Assembly: GCF_001936615.1 (NCBI RefSeq)
Contig: NZ_MLBF01000019.1
Span: forward strand, 1-64,000
From: Desulfosporosinus metallidurans
Lineage (GTDB): Bacteria; Bacillota; Desulfitobacteriia; Desulfitobacteriales; Desulfitobacteriaceae
Direction of reading: 5' to 3'
DNA length: 64,000 nucleotides
Positions 1 to 8,584 of the stretch are shown here, in pieces; positions within the stretch are counted from its first letter, which is position 1, and each line of letters starts with the position of its first letter. Both the position numbers and the translations under genes were made by a program. The notes beneath the pieces are model-generated. The model was not told the DNA's origin and ran no database searches. It worked only from the letters and a program-made list of their open reading frames with translations.

Positions 1-64
1 ACCGAACTTACTTTACAGAAATGTCACAGGTTTTTAACATTTTTTGACATAAACTCTACAAAAA

Positions 65-90
65 AAGAGCATCTTTTTACAGATACTCTT
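65..90 (-). terminator. Rho-independent terminator after the histidine kinase operon
   Basis: Read on the minus strand, two 10-base arms (AAGAGTATCT and AGATGCTCTT, one G-U pair) enclose a six-base loop and are followed by a run of seven T. It lies downstream of the histidine kinase and of a possible 26-codon ORF, and probably ends that operon. Confidence 0.75.
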
Positions 91-169
91 ACATGATGTT
101 ATTAAAGTCGGTCATCGCTCCAACAAAATCGATTACAGCAAGAATCTCAATGAATTTTTGCTCTGTCAT
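89..169 (-). CDS. Possible 26-residue peptide downstream of the kinase
   Basis: An ATG nine bases after the kinase stop opens a 26-codon frame (MTEQKFIEILAVIDFVGAMT at its N-terminus) that ends on the 5' arm of the terminator. The ribosome site is weak (GTGAG). I do not recognise the peptide; it may simply be the 3' untranslated part of the kinase transcript. Confidence 0.25.
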   Translation of the reverse strand: MTEQKFIEILAVIDFVGAMTDFNNIM

Positions 170-177
170 GTTGCTCA

Positions 178-1623
178 CTAAGCTTGTTCAGTAGGTGGCA
201 AGTACACGGTAAAAACGGCTCCCTGGCCGGGTTCGCTTTCTGCCGATACTTTTCCGCCATGCATTTCAACGATTTTTTTAACGATAGAAAGTCCTAAGCC
301 TGTTCCAGTTCCACGCCTCGATCTGGATTTATCGACCTTGTAAAACCTTTCCCAAATATTTTCAAGTTCTTCCCAGGGGATGCCAGGGCCGGAATTTTTC
401 ACAGATATAAACGTATAATTATTCTTCATACCCAACTCTACGCGCACTGCACCGCCTGCTTCTGAATGTTTAATGGCATTGTCTAATAAATTCGTAAGAA
501 CTTGTTTGAGGCGATCAATGTTTCCCCACACGGTAAAAGTTTGCTCTGGCACAGTGATCGTTAATTTGATTTCTTTAGAATTAGCCATATGTCTTAAGCG
601 CTCAACGGTGATTAGAGCGAGTTTATTTAAAACCACATATTCCATTTCATCAAAAGTTTGGGCGGCTTCCATTCCTTTTAAGTCGAGCAAATCATCCACT
701 AAGCGCCTGAGACGCTCAGATTCGTCAATAATGTTGCTTAGATAGAGTTTCTCCTGTTCCTTCGACTTGACTAGCCCGTCTAATACTGCCTCGGAAAAGC
801 CCTGGATCACCGTTAAGGGAGTGCGCAACTCATGTGAAACATCAGAAAGTAGTTCCTGCCTTAAACGGTCAAGTTTCTCGATAGCCTCAATTTTTTCTTT
901 AAGCTGAGTAGACATGCGGTTAAACGAGTGGGCAAGACGCCCCACTTCATCTTCCGAGGTAACCTGAATTTGCCTACCGAACTCACCTTCTGTAATATGG
1001 CGTGCTGTTTCTTCCATTTTAGCGAGGGGACGGATCATCTTTCGGGATACAAAGATACTTAACACTGTCGCTAGCACAATTCCTATTATGGCTCCAATAA
1101 GAGCAATTCCCTTAAAACTGTTTACATGATGATTAAGGCCTGTTATTGCGCTGTAAATAACTACCGAGCCAATAACTTGGTTGCCTTTTTTTAACGGAAC
1201 AGCCACAAGAAACATTTCTTCATTGATTCCAACGATCTTGCCTGCGAATACAACATTTTCACCAGCGAGAACCTTCTCTTTAAAACCTGGCTCTAAAAGT
1301 AATTTGCTTGGTGATTGATTATTGGTCGTTTCACCGTATAAAGTGTTCCCATCAATATCAACGATAGCAGTATTAGCACCTAAAAATTTAGTTAAAATAT
1401 CTAATCTCTCGTTGATAATCGTGCTCTCTGTGCTTTCATACTTATTGAAAATTATTACGACTTCTTCCGCTTCATTGATAAAAAAACGCGCTTGCTGATT
1501 ATAAACTAAGGATGTAATCTGCTGAGCTTGTATGACAACGGAAAACAGAAAAACCCCTAGTACTATCAGTACAATTGCCAGCCAAAGCTTACTTACTAAG
1601 CTATTTCTTAATGACCACTTAAT
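178..1623 (-). CDS. Membrane sensor histidine kinase, PhoR/ResE-like
   Basis: It senses an external or membrane signal and phosphorylates the response regulator encoded just upstream. The open frame gives about 481 residues: TM1 near residues 12-32, an extracellular sensor of about 135 residues, TM2 near 172-192, a HAMP linker, a HisKA box with SDVSHELRTPL (phospho-His near 264), then the N box (NLLDNAIKH), GPGIP and GTGTGLGLSIV motifs of the ATPase domain. The frame stays open across 1216-1623 but has no ATG, GTG or TTG before the internal ATG at 1215. The natural start appears to be an ATT at 1621-1623, which reads IKWSLRNSL, overlaps the regulator stop by 16 bases and follows a GAGGGGTGGG ribosome site. 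A start at 1215 would delete TM1 and the sensor. Confidence 0.85.
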   Translation of the reverse strand: MKWSLRNSLVSKLWLAIVLIVLGVFLFSVVIQAQQITSLVYNQQARFFINEAEEVVIIFNKYESTESTIINERLDILTKFLGANTAIVDIDGNTLYGETTNNQSPSKLLLEPGFKEKVLAGENVVFAGKIVGINEEMFLVAVPLKKGNQVIGSVVIYSAITGLNHHVNSFKGIALIGAIIGIVLATVLSIFVSRKMIRPLAKMEETARHITEGEFGRQIQVTSEDEVGRLAHSFNRMSTQLKEKIEAIEKLDRLRQELLSDVSHELRTPLTVIQGFSEAVLDGLVKSKEQEKLYLSNIIDESERLRRLVDDLLDLKGMEAAQTFDEMEYVVLNKLALITVERLRHMANSKEIKLTITVPEQTFTVWGNIDRLKQVLTNLLDNAIKHSEAGGAVRVELGMKNNYTFISVKNSGPGIPWEELENIWERFYKVDKSRSRRGTGTGLGLSIVKKIVEMHGGKVSAESEPGQGAVFTVYLPPTEQA

Positions 1624-2297
1624 TCGAATTTGTAACCCACCCCTCTAACAGTTTGAATAAAGTCACTGTGACCCACCTGGCTTTCGAGCTTAGACCTTAA
1701 ACGATTGACATGGGTATCAACCGTACGGGAATCTCCACAGTAATCGTATTCCCAGACCATGTCGAGTAACTGATCTCGACTATAGATTTGCCCCGGTCGT
1801 TTTGCTAAGCAATGCAACAGGTCAAACTCTTTAGCCGTTAAGTTTATATTTATTCCATCAACCTCGACTTCACGAGTAATCTGATTGATTTTAAGACCAA
1901 GGTAAGAAAGGATATGTTCCTTGCTTTCTTCCCCTTCCAACCTTCTCAGAACTGCCTTGACTCGGGCGCTAAGTTCACGCGGGCTAAACGGTTTTACGAC
2001 GTAATCATCAGCCCCTAAATCAAACCCTAACACCCGATCATTTTCTTCTCCCTTGGCGGTTAGCATGATAATAGGAATTTTAGTTTCCTTTCTCAGTATC
2101 TTGCAAACTGTCCAGCCATCTAATCCAGGCATCATTAGATCGAGGATGACAAGATCTGGATTATCTTCCCGAACCATCTCTAACGCTTTGTTTCCATCCT
2201 CTGCCTGGTAGACGTCAAACCCTTCTGCTTCAAGGTAGAGGCACACAATTTCCCTAATCCGATCGTCATCATCTGCAATTAAAACCTTATTGTTCAA
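1608..2297 (-). CDS. OmpR/PhoB-family response regulator
   Basis: This is a DNA-binding transcription factor and the partner of the adjacent kinase. It has a receiver domain (residues 1-118) with the acidic pocket at D9-D12, the phospho-acceptor D53 in LVILDLMMPG and K102 in VVKPF. A C-terminal winged helix follows (about 130-225), with the typical RDQLLDMVW and TVDTHVNRLRSKL segments. The start is TTG, preceded by a strong GGGGGAG ribosome site. The gene lies 18 bases after an exported small protein and overlaps the kinase gene. PhoP is a likely identity because TTAA(C) direct repeats sit in the promoter, but the sequence alone does not exclude ResD or another paralogue. Confidence 0.9.
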   Translation of the reverse strand: MNNKVLIADDDDRIREIVCLYLEAEGFDVYQAEDGNKALEMVREDNPDLVILDLMMPGLDGWTVCKILRKETKIPIIMLTAKGEENDRVLGFDLGADDYVVKPFSPRELSARVKAVLRRLEGEESKEHILSYLGLKINQITREVEVDGININLTAKEFDLLHCLAKRPGQIYSRDQLLDMVWEYDYCGDSRTVDTHVNRLRSKLESQVGHSDFIQTVRGVGYKFELSGH

Positions 2298-2315
2298 TGT
2301 AGCTCCCCCTTCTAT

Positions 2316-2630
2316 TTACTGACACCACCAATTCCTAACTGCATTACTCCATCTATCGTCGTGCGGACTATTATACCAATAATAGTCCGGTCGATAGTTT
2401 GGATTCAGCGGACTATACCACGATCCACTAACATCAGGGTTAGCCGATGGCCTAACATCAGAATTAACATTATTTGGTGTATCTATAGAAGAGGGATTAG
2501 GCTCGGCTTGGAATGATCTAGCATTTTGGTTTTGTTGCCAATGAAAGGTTTCCGCATATGCTTTTGTCAGGAAAAGACCTGCAACAAATAGTGCAATAAC
2601 AATAAATATCAATAATGCCTTCTTCCTCAT
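2316..2630 (-). CDS. Exported small protein of the two-component operon
   Basis: It has 104 residues, with a signal peptide (MRKK, a hydrophobic core, and a cut after AKAYA-like residues near 26), then an Asn/Pro/Ser/Trp-rich chain ending in WSNAVRNWWCQ. The start was chosen at 2630 because GGGGGG precedes it; an upstream TTG at 2657 has no such site. As first gene of the operon it may modulate or report to the adjacent sensor kinase, as accessory exported proteins sometimes do. That role is inference and no family was recognised. Confidence 0.65.
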   Translation of the reverse strand: MRKKALLIFIVIALFVAGLFLTKAYAETFHWQQNQNARSFQAEPNPSSIDTPNNVNSDVRPSANPDVSGSWYSPLNPNYRPDYYWYNSPHDDRWSNAVRNWWCQ

Positions 2631-2661
2631 TGTAATCCCCCCATTATAAATCAACAACTAT

Positions 2662-2717
2662 ATTATATCTTAAGATAATTACATGAAGTTAACGGATTTT
2701 TAACATTTTTGTTAAAC
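2662..2717 (-). promoter_or_regulatory. Promoter with PhoB/PhoP-box-like repeats
   Basis: On the minus strand a TATAAT -10 element (2662-2667) is preceded by three TTAA(C) repeats whose cores start near 2689, 2700 and 2712, a spacing of 11-12 bases. PhoP/PhoB-family regulators bind such 11-base direct repeats. It lies directly upstream of the operon encoding the regulator, so autoregulation is plausible. Confidence 0.4.
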
Positions 2718-2750
2718 TACCCTTTCAAGTTGCCACCATGATATATTAAT

Positions 2751-2778
2751 AACCTCCTGCATTTGGATGCAGGAGGTT
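2751..2778 (-). terminator. Terminator after the broken metal ATPase
   Basis: A perfect 12-bp inverted repeat (AACCTCCTGCAT with ATGCAGGAGGTT, loop of four) lies seven bases past the stop codon of the ATPase remnant. The T-rich tail on the minus strand is only moderate. Confidence 0.65.
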
Positions 2779-2784
2779 GATTGA

Positions 2785-4147
2785 CTAATTCGTTTTCATA
2801 ACACGCATTGCGTTTATAACAGCAATCACCGTTACCCCGACATCCGCAAACACTGCTTCCCAAATAGTGGCTATCCCTCCAGCACCTAAAACAAGTACGA
2901 CAGCTTTAACACCCAATGCGAAAAATATATTCTGCCAGACGATGCTTCGTGTTCTTTTAGCAATTTTAATAGCAGTTACAAGCTTTGAGGGTTCATCTGT
3001 CATGATTACAATGTCCGCCGCCTCTATGGCTGCATCAGAACCTAACCCCCACATCAGCACGAGCCAGTACCGGGGCATCATTGATACCATCACCGACAAA
3101 GAGCAGCTTCCCTTTTGTTTTCTTTTGTTTTTCTAATTGTTCTAGCTTCTCAACCTTCTGGTCAGGGAGCAATTCAGCATATACTTCGTCAAGGCCCAAC
3201 TGACGGCCAATCGCTTCTCCCACCAGCTTGCTGTCTCCTGTAAGCATCACTAGTTTCTTTACGCCAATTCCCTTAAGCTCTCTTACGGCCTTTTGGGCAT
3301 CATCCTTTATTTCATCCGATATAACAATGTAGCCAGCATATTTACCATCAATGGCTACATGAACCACTGTACCAGTTTCATCAACCACATCATAAGTTAT
3401 ATTTTCTTTAGCCATCAGTTTTTTGTTACCAGCAAGGATACGTTTACCCTTAACACTCACTTTGATTCCATGCCCCGAGATTTCATCATAGTTCTCTATT
3501 TCGCTTTTATTTATTTCTTTACCGTAAGCTTTCAGGATTGAAATTGCAATGGGATGGTTTGAATAGCTTTCAGCAAAAGCAGCATACTCCAATAGATTCT
3601 CCTCTGATTCACGATCAAGAGTGTAAATTTTTGTAACCTTAAACACTCCTTTCGTAAGGGTGCCCGTCTTGTCAAAAACTATAGTGTCCACATTATTTAT
3701 GGCTTCAAGGTAGTTGCTGCCCTTGACCAGTATGCCGCTTTTAGCAGCTCCGCCAATACCACCGAAGAAACCCAATGGAATCGATATTACTAAAGCACAG
3801 GGGCAGGACACAACAAGAAAAACCAAAGCCCTATATATCCAATCTGAGAATGTAGCACCTGAAACAACCAAAGGTGGAATAATCGCCATTGCTAAGGCAA
3901 CAAATACCACGACTGGTGTATAGTATCTTGAAAATTTAGTGATGAACTGTTCAGTTGGAGCTTTCTTACTATTGGCATTTTGGACTAATTCAAGGATTTT
4001 GGAGACTGTGGAATCTCCAAACTCTTTCGTTACCTCAACTGTTAATAGTCCATTCTTATTGATAGTTCCTGACAGAATTTCGTTTCCTGGTTCAACTTCT
4101 CTTGGCACTGATTCCCCGGTTATGGCGGAAGTGTCAAGCATTGACAT
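2785..4147 (-). pseudogene. Broken CadA/ZntA-type heavy-metal P-type ATPase
   Basis: The intact family exports Cd, Zn or Pb using ATP. This copy keeps TGESVP (near 11), the SCPCAL metal-site helix, DKTGT with the phosphorylated Asp, the HP-like SNHPIAIS segment and GDGINDAP. It lacks the whole N-terminus: the metal-binding domain and the first transmembrane helices are gone, and the frame begins at SMLDTSAITGESVP directly after the cytochrome stop. A second lesion near 3050-3060 removes about 14 bases that should encode the conserved IAMGG after ADVG, shifting the frame; the C-terminus (GLGSDAAIEAADIV to MRVMKTN) continues in the next frame from about 3070 to 2785. Two independent lesions make a functional pump very unlikely. 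Confidence 0.9.
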
Positions 4148-4150
4148 ACC

Positions 4151-4711
4151 CTATTCCAAGTCAACCTTTCCTGTCAACATCCCCTTAAGTAGTGGGCGAT
4201 TTTCGCGAGTGTAAAAAGCAAGAAGGTGTGCAACAATTCCAATTATCAATGCTGCTGTTGCTACATTGTGAAGTTCGCCTATAACCTTCAACGATTTTGC
4301 AAGGTCCTTGGTAGAAGGGAATTCCTTTAGCAGTTTTACAATTCCTGTAAGAATCAATACAGATATACAGATGAAAATGTAGGTGAACGCAACCCGTTGC
4401 TCTGCCAGGTACTTGTCATGTTGAGGCTCAGCTTTTCCGAGCAACATTGCCTTGATGATCTTGAATGATTGTTTGCTGTCACCCTTTCGCAGTAATAAGC
4501 CAAACTCTTTGCAGATAAGGTGACTAATAACGTGAAAACAGGACGCTAGTATTAGGACAGCGGCCGCCATGTAATGGATAACTTTGATTTCACCTATGGC
4601 ACTAATGATGAGCAAAATAGTTGACAATGCAATTAACCAATGCTCAATCCGGACAGATTTACTATGCCGAACCACCATTTTCCTTTTGGGGCTTAACATC
4701 TCATTTACCAC
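4151..4711 (-). CDS. Cytochrome b561/FdhI-like membrane protein
   Basis: It has 186 residues and four predicted membrane helices, with His residues placed as in b-type cytochrome subunits of formate dehydrogenases and hydrogenases (IEHWLIAL, FHVISH, GELHNVAT, VAHLLAFYTRENRP). It would pass electrons to the quinone pool, but no dehydrogenase partner is nearby. The start is GTG, six bases after GGAAGGG. Its stop is in frame with, and three bases before, the first codon of the truncated metal ATPase, so a deletion has joined the two; I cannot tell whether the last few residues of the cytochrome are native. Confidence 0.7.
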   Translation of the reverse strand: MVNEMLSPKRKMVVRHSKSVRIEHWLIALSTILLIISAIGEIKVIHYMAAAVLILASCFHVISHLICKEFGLLLRKGDSKQSFKIIKAMLLGKAEPQHDKYLAEQRVAFTYIFICISVLILTGIVKLLKEFPSTKDLAKSLKVIGELHNVATAALIIGIVAHLLAFYTRENRPLLKGMLTGKVDLE

Positions 4712-4806
4712 GATTTACCCTTCCTCTCAATAAATCATCCTGGACGTTGACATGTCATCATAAACAGCCGTCTTCTTTAAGGCTGATTTTGTAGTTTTCT
4801 AGCATT

Positions 4807-5496
4807 TTATTTAAATGACTTTAATCTATCCTCCCATTTGAAAAAGATGGCGAGTTCTTGAACAAAGTCTTGATAATTGAAACTGTCGGACTTTGCCTTG
4901 TTATACCATTTCCTTACGGTTTCGATAATCCAGTGTGGAAGGGCTTTTCCATCAATTAAGTGATAGTGTTCCTTGTATCCTTCTTTCAAGTATTTCCACC
5001 TGTTATCGTTTCCTCGTTTCATATATTCAGAGACATCAAGAAGTTTGGCTCAGCTTTCGTGGAGGAGGATGTTTTTCAAATGAATATTTCTTGGGTTTAG
5101 TCCTCTGTTAAAGGCATAATTCCTCGCATTTTCTACATCCTGTATGGCTTGTTTCGGTATATGAATGCCTTTTAACAAACAATCGTACAGAGTTATTCCC
5201 TCTTCAAAACTTATTACCAGGAAATTCAATCCACTGCCATAACAAACAGGAAAATACCCTGAATGACCAAGTTTTAAATACACCTCTTTTTCAATTTCTA
5301 TCTTTGCAAGCTTGTCCATACGAAACACCTTAAAAGCATAGTGTGGTGCATAAACAAAACGAAATACTGCGGCATCCGTACCCACTCCTATACACTGGAA
5401 TTTATCAAAGTTCCCCTTTACGGTAACAAAATCATTTTCTCCATTAGCTGTAACTTTTACTTTACTTAATTCTTGCATTGCAATATGCCACGTCAT
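4807..5496 (-). pseudogene. YrzF-like protein kinase interrupted by a TGA codon
   Basis: The first part (5496-5053, 148 residues) has the kinase N-lobe (GVGTDAAVFRF, YAFKVFRMDK) and ends in NPRNIHLKNILLHES. A TGA at 5050-5052 follows, and the same frame then continues as AKLLDVSEYMKRGNDNRWKY to 4807. Bacillus YrzF-like proteins carry these parts in one chain, with DVSE acting as the metal-binding DFG-like motif. The frame is otherwise intact, so one C-to-T change (CGA to TGA) is the simplest cause. The N-terminal part alone lacks the DVSE Asp. An ATG at 5022 could restart translation but has no clear ribosome site. Confidence 0.75.
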
Positions 5497-5607
5497 TGGA
5501 TCACACCCTTTGATCTATTTATATACAAATACAACCATCAGAATCCTCTAGAAGGCTCTAATATGTGGGCCGCAGAGTATGAATGTATCCATTTGCTCAA
5601 AAATATA

Positions 5608-6282
5608 TCACTCTTCTGAAATTACAGCACTTCTCTTTTCCCGCCTTGCATTAAACCCTGTAATAACAACAGGCAGAAATGAGACTAGAATTATCCCGAG
5701 TATTACATACGTGAAATTGTTTTTGACTGCTGGAATATTACCAAAAAAGTATCCGCCCATCGTAAAAAGTAATACCCAAGCAATGCCACCTATTGAATTG
5801 TACATCATAAATTTAGCAAAGCTCATTTTACCTATTCCTGCTACAAAGGGCGTAAAAGTACGCAATATGGGTAAAAACCTAGATAGTAATATTGCTATCC
5901 CCCCATGCTTTTCATAAAATGCATGAGCTTTTTCAATATATTCCTTCTTAATAATCCGATCAATAAATGTGAATTTACTGTTTTCAAGAATTTTATGACC
6001 TATCATTTTCCCTATGAAATAGTTTAGGGTGTTTCCTCCAACCGCTGCAATTATCAAAAGCACTACTGCCATCTCAAAATTCAAAGCCCCGGTCGCACCT
6101 AAAGCTCCAATCACAAAGAGCAATGAATCTCCCGGCAGGAACGGTGTAACAACCAGTCCCGTTTCACAAAAAATAATAAGAAACAGTAATAAATACGTCC
6201 ATGCGCCATAGCTTTGTATTATCTCAACCAAATGCTTGTCTATGTGTAATACAAAATCTACTAATTGAGTAATTATCTCCAT
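5608..6282 (-). CDS. DedA-family membrane protein (YqjA/YghB-like)
   Basis: It has 224 residues and several membrane segments. The family signatures are ETGLVVTPFLPGDSLLF near the N-terminus and HGGIAILLSRFLPILRTFTP followed by FVAGIGKMSF in the middle. DedA proteins are linked to lipid-carrier scramblase/flippase activity and membrane homeostasis. A GAGGAG ribosome site precedes the ATG. The C-terminus is basic (FNARREKRSAVISEE). The length is normal and the gene looks intact among broken neighbours. Confidence 0.9.
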   Translation of the reverse strand: MEIITQLVDFVLHIDKHLVEIIQSYGAWTYLLLFLIIFCETGLVVTPFLPGDSLLFVIGALGATGALNFEMAVVLLIIAAVGGNTLNYFIGKMIGHKILENSKFTFIDRIIKKEYIEKAHAFYEKHGGIAILLSRFLPILRTFTPFVAGIGKMSFAKFMMYNSIGGIAWVLLFTMGGYFFGNIPAVKNNFTYVILGIILVSFLPVVITGFNARREKRSAVISEE

Positions 6283-6314
6283 AAAATCTCCTCAGCCATT
6301 GTTTTTCGTCAATA

Positions 6315-6583
6315 TTAATTAAAAAGATTCTTTAAAAAGTTATCGGCAAACTGTTTGAAATATCCACTGATCAAATTTTCCGGTGAATTTTCGAATATAT
6401 AATTGATAATCCTCACAAATCCATCATATATCTGTGCATTGTATTTATATGCCAATATTACTGCAATTACAAGTAAAATTACAAACACAATGACAAGAAA
6501 TAAGCAGCCTGTGAGTACTACCTTTGCGACTTTTTTCCAAGCCCATTCTGTCTAAAATTATGTTGAACTTGTTCAAAATCCAT
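6315..6583 (-). pseudogene. Small one-helix membrane protein, frame broken at A AAA AAG
   Basis: An ATG with an AAGAAGGGG ribosome site starts MDFEQVQHNFRQNGLGKKSQR and stops at a TAG. In the -1 frame from the AAAAAAG run the chain continues as KVAKVVLTGCLFLVIVF, then a long hydrophobic helix and a C-terminal region ending in QFADNFLKNLFN. The join lies at GGA AAA AAG, the heptamer used for -1 frameshifting in dnaX. Either a base was lost from the A run or a shift is programmed. The total length is about 89 codons. It sits between a kinase gene and dedA; the function is unknown. Confidence 0.55.
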
Positions 6584-6599
6584 CTTTTTACCCCTTCTT

Positions 6600-7331
6600 T
6601 TATTGATAAGCTTCAAACGTCTCGTAAAAATCATGTTCAACTTCAAAAATACTTGTATACCTTTGATCGACACCCATAAGCTTTTTTAAAAGTAACAGTT
6701 CCTTTGGATGCAATTGCAATTCGTCATACCAGGGGCGCTTCTTGAAACCTTTGAGTTCAAAAGAAGCGTAATACAGGTGCAGAAGGAAGTCTCCCAAAAA
6801 TGCGAAGTCCATATCTGCCCTGTATTTCTCGTTATTAATCCAACGAGCAAGCCCAAAATCAACAAGGTTAACCTTTTGACCATCATACAATGTATTTGGC
6901 ACCCTTATGTCTCTATGGACTATGCTCTTTGAATGCAAGTACTTTAAAATTTCGACAAGTTGGCGTCCTACTCTGTATATCTCTTCTCTTTCAAACACGT
7001 GCTTGTCAAGATAAATAATGTCCTCGAACGTCCTACCTTCCTTGAATTCAAGTACATAGCCGTTGAAGTCCTCACGCTCAATCTTTTTAATAAACCGGGG
7101 AACGCTCTCATGCTGTAAGCTCCTTAGAATTTCTTCCTCAAACCGGACCTTTACCCCAGCTTTCTTCAGCATTGCTCTTTTTAGTTGCTTGAGTATATAC
7201 GATTTTTGACCATCAGAAACCAGATAGCAGATACCAAACCGCCCTTCTCCTATTGTTTTCTCGATTGTATAGTCTGCGAACTGCTCTGAGGGCCAATATT
7301 GTTTGTCCCGTCTAAATAGGCTTAGGACCAT
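6600..7331 (-). CDS. Hanks-type Ser/Thr protein kinase, compact (YrzF-like)
   Basis: This 243-residue soluble kinase has all core motifs: glycine loop GEGRFG (28-33), invariant Lys48 in YILKQ, catalytic HRDIRVPN (139-146) and DFG (158-160). It has no membrane helix or sensor domain, unlike PknB/PrkC. Its start overlaps the end of the preceding small basic-protein gene by ten bases, so the two are probably translationally coupled. The basic Ser-rich neighbour is a conceivable substrate (inference). Confidence 0.88.
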   Translation of the reverse strand: MVLSLFRRDKQYWPSEQFADYTIEKTIGEGRFGICYLVSDGQKSYILKQLKRAMLKKAGVKVRFEEEILRSLQHESVPRFIKKIEREDFNGYVLEFKEGRTFEDIIYLDKHVFEREEIYRVGRQLVEILKYLHSKSIVHRDIRVPNTLYDGQKVNLVDFGLARWINNEKYRADMDFAFLGDFLLHLYYASFELKGFKKRPWYDELQLHPKELLLLKKLMGVDQRYTSIFEVEHDFYETFEAYQ

Positions 7332-7531
7332 GAACTCTTACGGCGATGACGACTTGAAGAATGTCCATTACTATCGTCTGAACCGGACCGTGAATGCCTT
7401 TTCGAACCTGTCAGGGCTTCAAAGATTTTACCAAGTATTCCTCCCGAGCCATGCGGTCTTTTATAATGACCGCCACCATGATTCTGATCCGGGTAATGTC
7501 CTTTATTTTTTGATCTTGAAAAAGAGCTCAT
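7322..7531 (-). CDS. Small basic Ser/His/Arg-rich protein
   Basis: It has 69 residues, is disordered-looking and strongly basic, with Ser-Arg, Gly-His and Ser-Ser runs (SSRHRRKSSWS at the C-terminus). I chose the ATG at 7531 because AGGAGG lies seven bases before it; the TTG 18 bases upstream is inside that site. The stop overlaps the start of a Hanks-type kinase. The many serines make it a possible phosphorylation target, but no family was recognised. Confidence 0.6.
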   Translation of the reverse strand: MSSFSRSKNKGHYPDQNHGGGHYKRPHGSGGILGKIFEALTGSKRHSRSGSDDSNGHSSSRHRRKSSWS

Positions 7532-7552
7532 AGTGAATCCTCCTATCAATCG

Positions 7553-8497
7553 TTATTTAGTGTCTTTTACGTTTTTAGTCATGCTGCCCTTCACCCTGCT
7601 TGAATCATCACTTCCAAGTGCATCAACAGGAAATGTGCTGACCAAAATATCACACCTCGGTATTTTCACTGAAATCGTTTCCCTGATTTCGTGAACCATA
7701 GTGTGAACCGTTCTTTGGCTTTGATTTGGGTCAATACCGACATTTATATTGATATACCGAACTGCCCCTGAGGGTCTAATTCTGATTTCATTAATCTGAA
7801 GAACACCTGCGATTTTGCTGATTTCCTTTTCGATCATTTCCTTCATGCCATTTGGTGCTGTATCCAACAAAACCTCAATGGTCTCCTTACCAAGCTTGAT
7901 GCTTACCTTCATAACAAGTAGCGCAACGCCCAAAGCCGCTATTGGGTCTGCGTACTTCAAAACAGATATGTTGAAATAATCACCGATCCATACAAAAACT
8001 AAGCCCCCAATAACGACTGATGAGCTCCATACATCACTACTGAAATGAAGTGCATCCGCTTCCAATGCCTGGCTACCATGTTCCTTGGCAGCTTGCTTCA
8101 AAACTTTCACCCTTGAAGCATCAACAATGATTGAAATACTCATCGTTAATACACCCCATTGAATTCCAACCAATTCCACACCATTGCCGAAAAACAACTT
8201 TTCTACCGCTTCATAAATAATCCAGCCACAGGTTATGAAAAGTAAAACTGTTTCGATCAGCGCAGAAAAGCTTTCGATCTTACCATGTCCGTAGTGATGC
8301 TTGGCATCTGCTGGTTTATCGGAAAACCTTACAGCAAAAAAGGTTATAACTGCAGCACACAAATCCAGCGCTGAATGCAGCGCCTCGGATAAAATACCTA
8401 GGCTGCCTGTAAAAATACCCACTACAATTTTCATTGATGTGAGGAAAATTGCTGCAAAAACAGAACTCAACGCTGCCTTTTGTTTGTCAATAGCCAT
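7553..8497 (-). CDS. Cation diffusion facilitator (CDF) metal exporter
   Basis: This 314-residue membrane antiporter would export Zn, Fe, Mn or similar divalent ions. Six helices are expected; the metal sites are seen as HSALD in helix 2 and DALHFSSD in helix 5, with the cytoplasmic HHYGHGKIES motif between helices 2 and 3 and a C-terminal domain (about 200-300) that dimerises. The ATG at 8497 is preferred because AGGAGTGG precedes it; the upstream in-frame start would add 13 residues. Metal choice cannot be read from the sequence with confidence. Confidence 0.9.
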   Translation of the reverse strand: MAIDKQKAALSSVFAAIFLTSMKIVVGIFTGSLGILSEALHSALDLCAAVITFFAVRFSDKPADAKHHYGHGKIESFSALIETVLLFITCGWIIYEAVEKLFFGNGVELVGIQWGVLTMSISIIVDASRVKVLKQAAKEHGSQALEADALHFSSDVWSSSVVIGGLVFVWIGDYFNISVLKYADPIAALGVALLVMKVSIKLGKETIEVLLDTAPNGMKEMIEKEISKIAGVLQINEIRIRPSGAVRYININVGIDPNQSQRTVHTMVHEIRETISVKIPRCDILVSTFPVDALGSDDSSRVKGSMTKNVKDTK

Positions 8498-8584
8498 GAT
8501 TTTCGCCACTCCTACTAACTTATTTAAGCACAGCAAAAAAACACTCTATGATTTTTCTTTAGTTACATAATGGAATGTCTAACT

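Noticed and set aside
5050..5052. TGA as a selenocysteine codon in the kinase
   Set aside because: The residue is not catalytic in the family, no SECIS-like hairpin is evident just downstream, and a single CGA to TGA change explains it more simply.
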